NCBI GenBank assembly: GCA_019116455.1
Contig: DXBR01000125.1
Span: 1-11,726 of the forward strand
Reading direction: 5' to 3'
From: Anaerobutyricum stercoris
GTDB taxonomy: Bacteria; Bacillota; Clostridia; Lachnospirales; Lachnospiraceae
Length of the DNA: 11,726 nucleotides
Below the pieces are notes generated by a model. It saw only the letters and a list, made by a program, of their open reading frames with translations. It was not told the origin of the DNA and ran no database searches. Every line of letters starts with the position of its first letter. Position 1 is the stretch's first letter. The translations under genes were made by a program, and so were the position numbers. Positions 1-6,538 of this stretch are shown piece by piece.

Positions 1-438
1 TTCTATCAGGTGGTACTCAGCTACGGATGTCAGGCAAAGAAAGTACCGGATTTGAAAGTGCTGCCGGATATCAGCAAAGTATCTCTCTATCATCCGGACG
101 GTATCCCGGCGGATGTGGAGCAGACTATGAAGGAACGCTGGTCTGATAAGATGGATGTCTGTATCGCCGGAAGCTGTTATCTGGATTTCACCAAAAAAGG
201 CTGTAACAAAGGAAAAGGTCTGTCTCTTCTGCAAAAACACTATGGTATTACATATGAGGAGACAGCCGCATTCGGCAACGCCGATAACGACATTTCTCTC
301 ATCGAAAAGGCCAAATACGGCTACGCCGTGGGCAACGCCAGCGAAGGTCTGAAGAAAGCCGCCTACGAAGTCCTGGCGCCGATGCAGGAAGACGCGGTGC
401 TTGGCAAGCTGAAAGAAATACTGGAGGAGATGGAGTAA
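1..438 (+). CDS. Cof-type HAD-superfamily phosphatase, C-terminal part (5' end outside window)
   Basis: The reading frame is open from base 1 (F-Y-Q-V-V-L-S...) and ends at TAA 436-438. The gene therefore starts before the window, and the GTG at 10 is only an internal codon. About 145 residues are visible. They match the end of Cof/YbiV-type HAD hydrolases, cytosolic Mg-dependent phosphatases of small phosphorylated metabolites such as sugar phosphates. The motif III lysine lies in the stretch NKGKGLSLL, and the motif IV loop reads FGNADNDISLI followed by the usual AVGNA segment. The first acidic residue of motif IV (normally GD) is Asn here, while the second (ND) is kept. That may weaken metal binding or be a tolerated variant. 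The N-terminal DxD nucleophile motif cannot be seen, so activity cannot be judged. The gene is separated from the next by about 165 bases and is probably not part of the downstream system. Confidence 0.85.
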   Translation, partial: FYQVVLSYGCQAKKVPDLKVLPDISKVSLYHPDGIPADVEQTMKERWSDKMDVCIAGSCYLDFTKKGCNKGKGLSLLQKHYGITYEETAAFGNADNDISLIEKAKYGYAVGNASEGLKKAAYEVLAPMQEDAVLGKLKEILEEME

Positions 439-508
439 AGCAGGTTTCTGGTTACTGCTCAAACCCGGGCCGCGCACGGACTGCGTAGCTGTGAGTCAAC
501 ATAATTTA

Positions 509-530
509 ACCGGCAGTTTCCGGTCTTTTT
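509..530 (+). terminator. Weak Rho-independent terminator after the HAD gene
   Basis: A 5-bp stem ACCGG (509-513) pairs with CCGGT (520-524) around a 6-base loop and is followed by CTTTTT. The stem is short, so termination may be inefficient, and its T-run overlaps the first TTTTACA element. Confidence 0.45.
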
Positions 531-549
531 ACAATCATTTTACAGGAAT
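527..549 (+). promoter_or_regulatory. Candidate regulator site before the first PHP gene
   Basis: TTTTACA occurs at 527-533 and again at 538-544. The spacing is 11 bases, close to one helical turn. The second copy extends to a 12-mer, TTTTACAGGAAT (538-549). That 12-mer recurs exactly on the opposite strand at 1643-1654, ahead of merR. This suggests, without proving, a common regulator such as the MerR protein encoded downstream. Part of the element coincides with the T-run of the upstream terminator, which makes chance TTTTACA matches more likely. Confidence 0.3.
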
Positions 550-603
550 ATGGTTGAAAAATGAAACAAGAATGTGATAGAAAATAACCGGAGGTATGAT
601 TTT

Positions 604-1596
604 ATGATCAAAAAAATGGAAGGTTTCAGTAAAGAGGGAAACTGGTATAAAGGAAATCTTCACTGCCATACGACGGATTCCGATGGAAGTTTGACGCCTG
701 CAGAGGTAGTGCAGTACTATAAGAAAGAAGGATATGATTTTCTGGCAATTAGTGACCACAATATTTTTTCGGATTATCGGAGAGATTTCGATTGCGATGA
801 ATTCATTATTCTGCCTGCCGTTGAGGCGTCTGCTGTTTTGTATAAAGACGACAGTAAAAACAGGGCGGAACGGTTAAGTATTCATCATATACATGGGATT
901 CTCGGCAATGAGGAAATGCAGCGTAAAGCTGCGAAAGGGCTTTTTTTTCATCTGCAGGACTATCCGGAAAGAGAGTACTGCGGTTCCTGGAACGGCGCGC
1001 AGGTCGCACAGGAGCTTCAGGATGATCTGAAGGCCCATGGATGCATCACCATATACAATCATCCGGTGTGGTCCAGAGTGAGAGAAGAGGACTTTATTTA
1101 TACGGACGGACTCACTGCTCTGGAGATTTATAATTACGGCACTGTCAATGAGAGCGCCACAGGATTCGATTCCCTGCGCTGGGATGTGATGCTCCGCAAT
1201 GGAAAGCGTATTTTTGCCACGGCGTCAGACGATAATCATAATGACGGAGTTGTCAGAGACAGCTTTGGCGGATATATCATGGTGAAAGCGGAGGCGCTGA
1301 ATCACGAGTCTGTGATTAATGCTATTATCAATGGAAATTATTATTCCTCCGCAGGTCCTTCTATCTACAACTGGGGTATTGAAAATGACACAGCTTTTGT
1401 GGAGTGCAGCGCTGTGAGCCGGGTGAACTTCATGGCAGGGAATTACATTAATGCAGGTGGTTCTGTCATAGCGGAATCGGGAAAAGATGATATTACGCGT
1501 GCAGAGTTTCCTTTGCGTGGAAATGAACAGTACATAAGAGTAGAATGTATAGACAGATATGGAAAAACAGCATGGTCTAATCCGATTTTTCTTTAG
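604..1596 (+). CDS. PHP-domain metallohydrolase (CehA/McbA-like layout)
   Basis: A 330-residue cytosolic PHP phosphoesterase-type protein with no signal peptide. The GGAGG at 590-594 sits 9 bases before ATG 604, so that start is preferred over the GTG at 574, which has no ribosome binding site. Metal-binding motifs run in the family order: HCH at residues 20-22 with D27, DH at 51-52, E74 in PAVEAS, histidines at 94-97, NHP at 152-154, and SDDNH at 208-212 in place of the common GSDAH. About 80 residues follow the PHP core and look like the beta-sandwich tail found in PHP proteins of the CehA/McbA type, which hydrolyse esters including phosphodiesters. The substrate cannot be read from the sequence. 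A strong terminator follows, so it is its own transcription unit, but its upstream region shares a motif with merR and may be co-regulated with the transporter operon. Confidence 0.85.
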   Translation: MIKKMEGFSKEGNWYKGNLHCHTTDSDGSLTPAEVVQYYKKEGYDFLAISDHNIFSDYRRDFDCDEFIILPAVEASAVLYKDDSKNRAERLSIHHIHGILGNEEMQRKAAKGLFFHLQDYPEREYCGSWNGAQVAQELQDDLKAHGCITIYNHPVWSRVREEDFIYTDGLTALEIYNYGTVNESATGFDSLRWDVMLRNGKRIFATASDDNHNDGVVRDSFGGYIMVKAEALNHESVINAIINGNYYSSAGPSIYNWGIENDTAFVECSAVSRVNFMAGNYINAGGSVIAESGKDDITRAEFPLRGNEQYIRVECIDRYGKTAWSNPIFL

Positions 1597-1624
1597 GAGC
1601 TCATGATGAGCTCCTTTTTCTTTT
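1595..1624 (+). terminator. Rho-independent terminator after the first PHP gene
   Basis: GGAGCTCA (1596-1603) pairs perfectly with TGAGCTCC (1607-1614) around a TGA loop, and A1595-T1615 can extend the stem. The run TTTTTCTTTT follows directly. The hairpin starts at the stop codon. Confidence 0.9.
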
Positions 1625-1678
1625 ACAGAGAAAACCGTTAGGATTCCTGTAAAACATAGGAGAAACATAAAACCTATG
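1621..1678 (+). promoter_or_regulatory. Candidate MerR-type operator and promoter of merR
   Basis: TTTTACAG (1621-1628) and CTGTAAAA (1647-1654) form a perfect 8-bp dyad with an 18-base spacer. Read as a promoter, TTTACA (1622-1627) and TGTAAA (1648-1653) would be -35 and -10 hexamers 20 bases apart. Overlong 19-20 base spacing is the hallmark of promoters activated by MerR proteins, which bind the dyad between the boxes. The -10 match is only 4 of 6. A second inverted repeat, CATAGG (1655-1660) with CCTATG (1673-1678), follows. Autoregulation is inferred from position and layout. The left arm overlaps the T-run of the preceding terminator. Confidence 0.4.
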
Positions 1679-1717
1679 AAAGACAGGAAATCTATGGGGG
1701 ACAGGAAAGGAGATACG

Positions 1718-2542
1718 ATGGTGAGATACCTTTTATCAATATCAGAACTGGCGAAACTGAAGAACATAACCAGTGAGACACTGCGTCATTATGACAGGAT
1801 TGATCTGCTGAAGCCGGATTATGTGACTAAAAGCGGCCGCCGCATGTATTCGATCCGGCAGTATGAAAAGTTGGGGACGATTCTTGAGCTGCGGGCAATT
1901 GGTATGAGTCTCCACGAGATTCAGGAATATTTTAATAACAGAAACCTGAAGAAATCCATTTCCATGCTGCGCAGATATCAGCAGGAATTTGAAAAAAAGC
2001 TGCAGGAACAGATACAGCTCAATGAAATACTGATTGAAAAAATGAAATTTCTGGAGAGTCTGTCTGAGCTTCCTGAGATGGAAACGGTCTTTGAGACATA
2101 TTTTCCGGAACGGTATATGGTCACTTTAGGAGAAGAGTCCGGAGATAGGGAAAAGCACGCCATGGCATTTACTATGCTGGAAAATTATGTGCGGGAGAAA
2201 ATACCGATTCTTGCCAGCGACCGGGTGGGCGTCTTCTCGGATGAGCGGCTGCTGGAACCAAATGACCAGTTGATCTCGGCAGTTCCCATGCTACTTGTCT
2301 CACCCAAAAATGCTGATGAAGCATATCTGAAAAAAATCACCGAAGGGAACTATGTCTGTATGCTTTACAAAAATGGAACTTTGGAGAAATATGATTCCTC
2401 TTTTGAAAAGGTGAAAGATTATATCAGAGAAAAAGGATATCGGATTTGCGGCAATATCCTGCAGATATATAAGATTGACGTGACCCTCTCCAGCGACAGA
2501 GAGGAAACGGTACTGGAGATTCAGGTTCCGGTGAAGAAATAA
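1718..2542 (+). CDS. MerR-family transcriptional regulator with GyrI-like effector domain
   Basis: A 274-residue regulator of the BmrR type. ATG 1718 is chosen because AAAGGAG (1706-1712) precedes it at 5 bases; the ATG at 1676 in the same frame lacks such a site and would cut into the likely operator. Residues 5-75 are the MerR winged helix (ISELAKLKNITSETLRHYD, then the wing GRRMYS and the Y-x-x-L-x-x-I helix). Residues 78-115 form the dimerising coiled coil. Residues about 130-274 resemble the BmrR/GyrI effector-binding fold, including the segment EGNYVCMLYKNG and a final beta strand LEIQVPV. Such proteins bind a small, often cationic, ligand and twist the promoter into an active form. A ligand imported or formed by the downstream genes is a reasonable guess. 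It sits alone, about 120 bases before the transporter operon. Confidence 0.88.
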   Translation: MVRYLLSISELAKLKNITSETLRHYDRIDLLKPDYVTKSGRRMYSIRQYEKLGTILELRAIGMSLHEIQEYFNNRNLKKSISMLRRYQQEFEKKLQEQIQLNEILIEKMKFLESLSELPEMETVFETYFPERYMVTLGEESGDREKHAMAFTMLENYVREKIPILASDRVGVFSDERLLEPNDQLISAVPMLLVSPKNADEAYLKKITEGNYVCMLYKNGTLEKYDSSFEKVKDYIREKGYRICGNILQIYKIDVTLSSDREETVLEIQVPVKK

Positions 2543-2543
2543 A

Positions 2544-2585
2544 TTTTACCTGAGAATTACAAAACTTTACGGTTTTCTGTATTGA
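2544..2585 (+). promoter_or_regulatory. Candidate regulator site upstream of the transporter operon
   Basis: TTTAC-like elements lie at 2545-2549 and 2566-2570, with a variant ATTAC at 2556-2560, spaced 11 and 10 bases. AAAAC (2561-2565) and GTTTT (2572-2576) form an inverted repeat around TTTACG. The segment TTACGGTTTTC (2567-2577) matches the opposite strand of the merR operator, TAACGGTTTTC, at 10 of 11 bases. TTACAA (2557-2562) and TATTGA (2580-2585) would give a weak promoter with a 17-base spacer. It is offered only as a candidate site for the MerR protein. Confidence 0.3.
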
Positions 2586-2664
2586 AGTTTTTGCGGCACA
2601 AAGAAATAAACTGATGTTGCTGAAGAAAAAAAGAAAAACGTAACAAACTCAGGAGGGAATATTG

Positions 2665-3768
2665 ATGAAAAAGAACGTTTTGAAATTAACAGCAGCAGTT
2701 CTGGCGTTTTCCGTTTTATTGACCGGATGCAGCGGATCCGGAAGCAGCACGGCGGAAAAAGTGGATCTGAACAGTATGACGCTGGAGGAAATTACAGCGA
2801 AAGCAAAGGAAGAAGGAGAAGTGAATTCTGTGGGAATGCCGGATGACTGGGCTAACTGGGACGACACCTGGCAGGGAATATCTGATACTTATGGACTGAA
2901 ACATACGGATGTGGACCTTTCTTCAGCAGAGGAACTGGCAATGTTTGAGGCAGAAAAAAATAACGCCACAAAAGATATCGGCGATGTGGGAGAAACCTAC
3001 GGCGCCGTGGCGGAAGAACAGGGCCTGACCCTGAAATATAAGACCAGCTACTGGGATGAGATTCCGGACTGGGCGAAGGACGATGACGGTGACTGGGTGG
3101 TAGCTTATTACGGAACTATGGCGCTGCTTACCAATAAGAAACTGGTTCCGGAAGCGCCGACTTCTTTCCAGGATCTGCTGGAGGGAGATTACATGGTATC
3201 CATCGGTGACGTGGCAAGATCCACAAGAGCGCAGTACGCGGTGCTGGCGGCAGCTTACGCAATGGGAGGCGATGAGAGCAACATCCAGCCGGGACTTGAT
3301 TTCTTCCGTCAGCTGGCAGAACAGGGCAGACTGGATAAGGGCGAATTTACTTTAAGCCGGATTGAAAAAGGTGAGATCGGCGTGGCGATCATCTGGGATT
3401 TCGTGGGCATCGGTTACCGCGAACAGATCAAAGAAAATAATCCGGACGCTGATTTTGAGATCTGTATCCCGGAGGAAGGCTCTGTACAGAGCGGCTACAC
3501 AACGATCATCAATGCCTATACCCAGAGACCACATGCAGCAGCTCTCACAAGAGAATACATTTTAAGTGATGAAGGACAGCTGAATCTGGCGAAGGGCTAT
3601 GCGAAAACAGTCCGTGACATCGAGCTGCCGGCGGATCTGCAGGCGAAGATGATACCGGATGAGCAGTACCAGAACATCAGAATGGTGGAAGACGCGGACG
3701 CGTGGGAACAGACCGTGGCAGAGCTTCCGACCTTATGGAATGAGCAGGTAATGGCTTACGCCAAATAA
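2665..3768 (+). CDS. ABC transporter substrate-binding lipoprotein
   Basis: A 367-residue binding protein that captures the substrate outside the cell. AGGAGGG (2651-2657) lies 7 bases before ATG 2665; the in-frame TTG just before it is not preferred. A lysine-rich start and hydrophobic stretch lead to the lipobox L19-T20-G21-C22, so Cys22 should be lipidated and anchored in the membrane. The mature part resembles the type II periplasmic-binding fold of the polyamine/iron/phosphonate group (for example a YYGTMALLTNKKLV strand-helix, then SFQDLLEG, then AIIWDFVG). The ligand is not evident. The protein is rich in acidic residues, which would suit a cationic ligand, but that is inference. It is first in the operon; two permeases and an ATPase follow. 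The end of the gene is duplicated in diverged form just downstream (3770-3806). Confidence 0.88.
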   Translation: MKKNVLKLTAAVLAFSVLLTGCSGSGSSTAEKVDLNSMTLEEITAKAKEEGEVNSVGMPDDWANWDDTWQGISDTYGLKHTDVDLSSAEELAMFEAEKNNATKDIGDVGETYGAVAEEQGLTLKYKTSYWDEIPDWAKDDDGDWVVAYYGTMALLTNKKLVPEAPTSFQDLLEGDYMVSIGDVARSTRAQYAVLAAAYAMGGDESNIQPGLDFFRQLAEQGRLDKGEFTLSRIEKGEIGVAIIWDFVGIGYREQIKENNPDADFEICIPEEGSVQSGYTTIINAYTQRPHAAALTREYILSDEGQLNLAKGYAKTVRDIELPADLQAKMIPDEQYQNIRMVEDADAWEQTVAELPTLWNEQVMAYAK

Positions 3769-3806
3769 CTTATGGGATGAACAGATAATGGCTTACGCTA
3801 AATAAG
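3733..3806 (+). repeat. Tandem 37-bp repeat: duplicated 3' end of the binding-protein gene
   Basis: Copy 1 (3733-3769) is the true gene end and encodes LWNEQVMAYAK plus stop. Copy 2 (3770-3806) lies just after the stop and, in its own frame, encodes LWDEQIMAYAK plus stop. They match at 32 of 37 bases. Read as codons, the differences are two synonymous changes (GAG/GAA, GCC/GCT), two conservative ones (N/D, V/I) and one base beyond the stop. Copy 2 therefore looks like the preserved tail of a second, related gene. Its stop region supplies the AAGGAG of the permease ribosome binding site. Confidence 0.9.
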
Positions 3807-3816
3807 GAGAGCAGCA

Positions 3817-4680
3817 ATGAAAAAAGGTCATAAAAAGCAGTATTTGTTTGCATTACTTCCTTTTGTGATTCTGATAGGACTTTTTGAAATCATTCCAATT
3901 ATCTCAGTCGTTATCCGGAGTTTTACTCCGGATGACGGAACCATCGGAATTACACTGGATCATTATATTCGGATTTTTTCTACACATTTATATCGTTCGG
4001 CAATTATAAACAGTCTGGTAATTGCAATCTTTTCCTCAGTCATCGGACTTGTGGTGTCCTTTTTCGGAGCCAAGGCGGCCTACGAAAAGGGAGGCATCGC
4101 AAAGAAAATATTCATGAGCATTTTAAATATGGTATCGAACTTTTCCGGTGTGCCGCTGGCATTTGCTTACATTATCATGCTGGGAAATACCGGTGTCCTC
4201 ACATTGATCGGACAAAAATACGGAATCGGTTTTCTTGCTGAATTTCCACTTTACTCCGTTGTGGGACTGATGATCACTTACATTTATTTTCAGATACCTC
4301 TGTCAATGCTTCTGCTTCTGCCGGCCTTTGAATCCATCAAGAAAGAATGGAAGGACGCTGTCGGACTTCTGGGAGGAAGCAGCCTGACATTCTGGCTGAA
4401 AGTGGGAATTCCTGTTTTGATGCCGAGTATTCTCGGAACCTTTTCTACCATGTTTGCCAATGCCATCGCGGCTTATGCCACGGCTTACGCACTGGTTATG
4501 AATAACGTTTCCATTCTTCCAATACGAATTTCGGAGCAGTTTGTGGGCGACGTGGTGCAGAATCCGCATCTGGGCGGAGCGCTGGCGGTCATTTTGATGA
4601 TCCTGATGATTCTTTCTATTTTGATGAACGAAAAAATTCTGCAGGGAAACAGAAGGAGGAAAACCGGATATGCGAAGTAA
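3817..4680 (+). CDS. ABC transporter permease, PotB-like
   Basis: A 287-residue inner-membrane subunit of the spermidine/putrescine/iron importer class. AAGGAG (3804-3809) precedes ATG 3817 by 7 bases. Six hydrophobic segments can be seen, near residues 10-33, 62-85, 98-122, 144-170, 198-228 and 253-271. The cytoplasmic EAA loop that docks onto the ATPase lies at about 176-204. It is a variant: the usual EAA reads KDAV, followed by LLGG and later GIPVLMPSI. It pairs with the second permease to form the channel, and the two genes overlap by 11 bases, which points to translational coupling. Substrate specificity comes mainly from the binding protein and cannot be read here. Confidence 0.88.
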   Translation: MKKGHKKQYLFALLPFVILIGLFEIIPIISVVIRSFTPDDGTIGITLDHYIRIFSTHLYRSAIINSLVIAIFSSVIGLVVSFFGAKAAYEKGGIAKKIFMSILNMVSNFSGVPLAFAYIIMLGNTGVLTLIGQKYGIGFLAEFPLYSVVGLMITYIYFQIPLSMLLLLPAFESIKKEWKDAVGLLGGSSLTFWLKVGIPVLMPSILGTFSTMFANAIAAYATAYALVMNNVSILPIRISEQFVGDVVQNPHLGGALAVILMILMILSILMNEKILQGNRRRKTGYAK

Positions 4681-5464
4681 AGGAAAGAAAGCAGGGAGTA
4701 GCCTGGTTTTGTGGATTATAGGAATTTATTTGCTGTTTCCGTTGTTCCTGACATTTTTATACTCATTATTTACGGAGTGGATGACCATTCTGCCGAAAGG
4801 ATTTTCTCTCAATGCCTATGTGGAATTGTTCCAGGATGTGTATTTCTGGCAGAGCATCCTCCGGTCTTTGATCATTTCCATCGTGCCGATCGCGGTCTGT
4901 ACCATCGTGGTGCTTCTGGCGATGTACGTGATCATCGTGTACCTGCCGGGACTGGACAAGATCATGAAGATCGTCTGTACCATTCCGTACGCAGTGCAGG
5001 GCGTCATTCTTCCAATCAGTGTGCTGGGATTATACGCAAACGCACCGGCGCCGTTCAGCAACAGGGTCTTTATGCTGGCCTGCACCTACTGTATCGTCGT
5101 GCTGCCGTACATTTATCAGGGCGTCCGCAACAATCTCAACGCGGTACATGCCCCGAGACTTCTGGAAGCGGCGCAGATGCTGGGAGCCGGAAGATTTTAT
5201 ACCTTTTGGAAAATCATTCTGCCGAATATCATGAACGGAATCATGGTTTCCGCCATGCTGGCCATGTCCATTGTATTCGGAGACTTCGTGATCGTTAATA
5301 CTCTGGCAGGAAATTATTTCCCGACCGGGCAGATGTACCTGTATGCGGAGATGCGCCAGTCCGGACAGCACGCAAGCGCGGTAATCGTACTTTTATTCTT
5401 TGTGACCTTGATGATTTCACTGGCAGTGTTTGGTCTGCAGAAAAATAAAAAGAAGGGCAGGTAA
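4670..5464 (+). CDS. ABC transporter permease, PotC-like
   Basis: The second, 264-residue membrane subunit. ATG 4670 lies inside the end of the first permease gene (overlap 4670-4680), with AAGGAGGA (4653-4660) 9 bases ahead. Hydrophobic segments fall near residues 11-33, 61-92, 103-123, 133-150, 190-213 and 234-255. The EAA loop is close to consensus: LLEAAQMLGAG at 164-174, followed by FWKIILPNI. The protein should be the partner of the PotB-like subunit; the pair forms the translocation path powered by the ATPase encoded next. The gap to the ATPase gene is only 6 bases. Confidence 0.88.
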   Translation: MRSKGKKAGSSLVLWIIGIYLLFPLFLTFLYSLFTEWMTILPKGFSLNAYVELFQDVYFWQSILRSLIISIVPIAVCTIVVLLAMYVIIVYLPGLDKIMKIVCTIPYAVQGVILPISVLGLYANAPAPFSNRVFMLACTYCIVVLPYIYQGVRNNLNAVHAPRLLEAAQMLGAGRFYTFWKIILPNIMNGIMVSAMLAMSIVFGDFVIVNTLAGNYFPTGQMYLYAEMRQSGQHASAVIVLLFFVTLMISLAVFGLQKNKKKGR

Positions 5465-5470
5465 AGGAAA

Positions 5471-6478
5471 ATGGCTTATATCGAATTTCAGAATATCAAT
5501 AAATTTTACGGGGATAATCAGGTGCTGAAAAATGTAAACCTGTCCATCGAGGAAGGACAGTTCGTAACGCTTCTGGGACCGTCCGGCTGCGGAAAAAGTA
5601 CGCTGCTGCGGTGTCTGGCCGGTCTGGAGGAAATCTCTTCCGGACAGATTCTCATGGACGGCAAGGACATTACCAATCTGGAGCCGAAGGACAGAAATAT
5701 CGGAATGGTTTTCCAGCATTACAGTCTGTTTCCCAATATGACGGTGGAAGGTAATATTGCTTTCGGCCTGAAAATGAAAAAGAAATCAAAGGAAGAAATC
5801 GCTGAAAAAGTGAAGGCTGCCATGGAAATGGTGGAGCTGACAGGAAAAGAAAAGGAATATCCGGATAATCTGTCGGGAGGACAGCAGCAGAGAGTGGCTC
5901 TGGCAAGAAGTATCGTCCAGCAGCCGAAGGTTCTCCTGCTGGATGAACCATTGAGCGCCATTGATGCGAAGCTTCGGAAGTCTTTGCAGAACAGTATCCG
6001 GGAAGTACATAAAAAACTGGGACTGACTTCCATCTTCGTGACCCATGATCAGGATGAAGCCATGGTGATGTCCGATACCATCCACCTGTTCCATGAAGGA
6101 AAAATCGAACAGTCCAGTAATCCGATCGAGATGTACACATCCCCGGTAAGCAAATTTGCCGCGACCTTCATCGGAAACTACAATATTCTTTCCGAAGAAG
6201 AATTCGCCGCAGTGACCGGGAAAAGAATAACGTCTCCGTCAGGCATCGCCATCCGTCCGGAGACTCTGCAGATCATCGGCGAGAACGGACCGGAAGAAGA
6301 TTACACCTTCGAGGGAGTGATCGTGGATAACATTCCGAAAGGAAACGTACTGCAGTATCATGTGAAGATTCGGGATGTGATGCTGAAGATCGACGTGCTT
6401 TTCCGCAGCAAGAGTCTGTTTGACAACGGAACAAAAATCAAGGTGACCGTTGCGGATCACAACTGTATTCGATTATAG
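5471..6478 (+). CDS. ABC transporter ATP-binding protein, PotA/FbpC type
   Basis: A 335-residue cytoplasmic ATPase that drives import. All motifs are intact: Walker A GPSGCGKST at 36-44, Q-loop Q82, signature LSGGQQQR at 134-141, Walker B VLLLDEP at 154-160 and switch histidine H192 in THDQDEA. From about residue 240 a TOBE-like C-terminal domain follows, typical of polyamine, iron and sugar importers, where it helps regulation or contacts the permeases. The start is ATG 5471; the AAAGGA just before it is only about 3 bases away, a tight spacing that may rely on coupling to the permease gene. The last codons (I-R-L-stop) are repeated in frame right after the stop. Confidence 0.93.
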   Translation: MAYIEFQNINKFYGDNQVLKNVNLSIEEGQFVTLLGPSGCGKSTLLRCLAGLEEISSGQILMDGKDITNLEPKDRNIGMVFQHYSLFPNMTVEGNIAFGLKMKKKSKEEIAEKVKAAMEMVELTGKEKEYPDNLSGGQQQRVALARSIVQQPKVLLLDEPLSAIDAKLRKSLQNSIREVHKKLGLTSIFVTHDQDEAMVMSDTIHLFHEGKIEQSSNPIEMYTSPVSKFAATFIGNYNILSEEEFAAVTGKRITSPSGIAIRPETLQIIGENGPEEDYTFEGVIVDNIPKGNVLQYHVKIRDVMLKIDVLFRSKSLFDNGTKIKVTVADHNCIRL

Positions 6479-6496
6479 ATAATTCGATTATAAATA
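6467..6496 (+). repeat. 15-bp tandem repeat at the end of the ATPase gene
   Basis: ATTCGATTATAGATA (6467-6481) is followed directly by ATTCGATTATAAATA (6482-6496), identical at 14 of 15 bases. The period is five codons, so the second copy reads I-R-L-TAA in the same frame as the real end I-R-L-TAG. Confidence 0.85.
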
Positions 6497-6498
6497 AC

Positions 6499-6517
6499 AT
6501 GAAGTGACCTGCTTCAT
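6499..6517 (+). other. Small hairpin between the ATPase and ureohydrolase genes
   Basis: ATGAAG (6499-6504) pairs with CTTCAT (6512-6517), and one further G-U pair is possible. No T-run follows, so it is not a standard terminator. It might cause processing or pausing inside the operon. Confidence 0.3.
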
Positions 6518-6538
6518 AACAGAAAAGAGGAAATAACG

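Larger units (their letters stand above)
439..603. other. Intergenic region with GC-rich patch, weak terminator and TTTTACA repeats
   Basis: No gene is seen here. Bases 464-500 are markedly GC-rich, with a CCCGGG palindrome at 464-469. A weak terminator and a TTTTACA direct repeat lie further right; each is listed separately. No convincing -35/-10 pair for the PHP gene could be fixed. Confidence 0.5.

Noticed and set aside
1676..1720. Upstream ATG at 1676 as merR start
   Set aside because: It lacks a ribosome binding site and lies in an inverted repeat of the likely control region; ATG 1718 has AAAGGAG at good spacing and starts at the usual MerR N-terminus.
1225..1767. 180-residue minus-strand frame across the PHP/merR junction
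   Set aside because: It runs antisense through the PHP gene end and a strong terminator, and has no ribosome binding site or recognisable family.
4711..5298. 195-residue plus-strand frame inside the second permease
   Set aside because: The protein is rich in His, Arg and Gly without domain pattern, and it lies wholly inside a permease gene with a consensus EAA loop.
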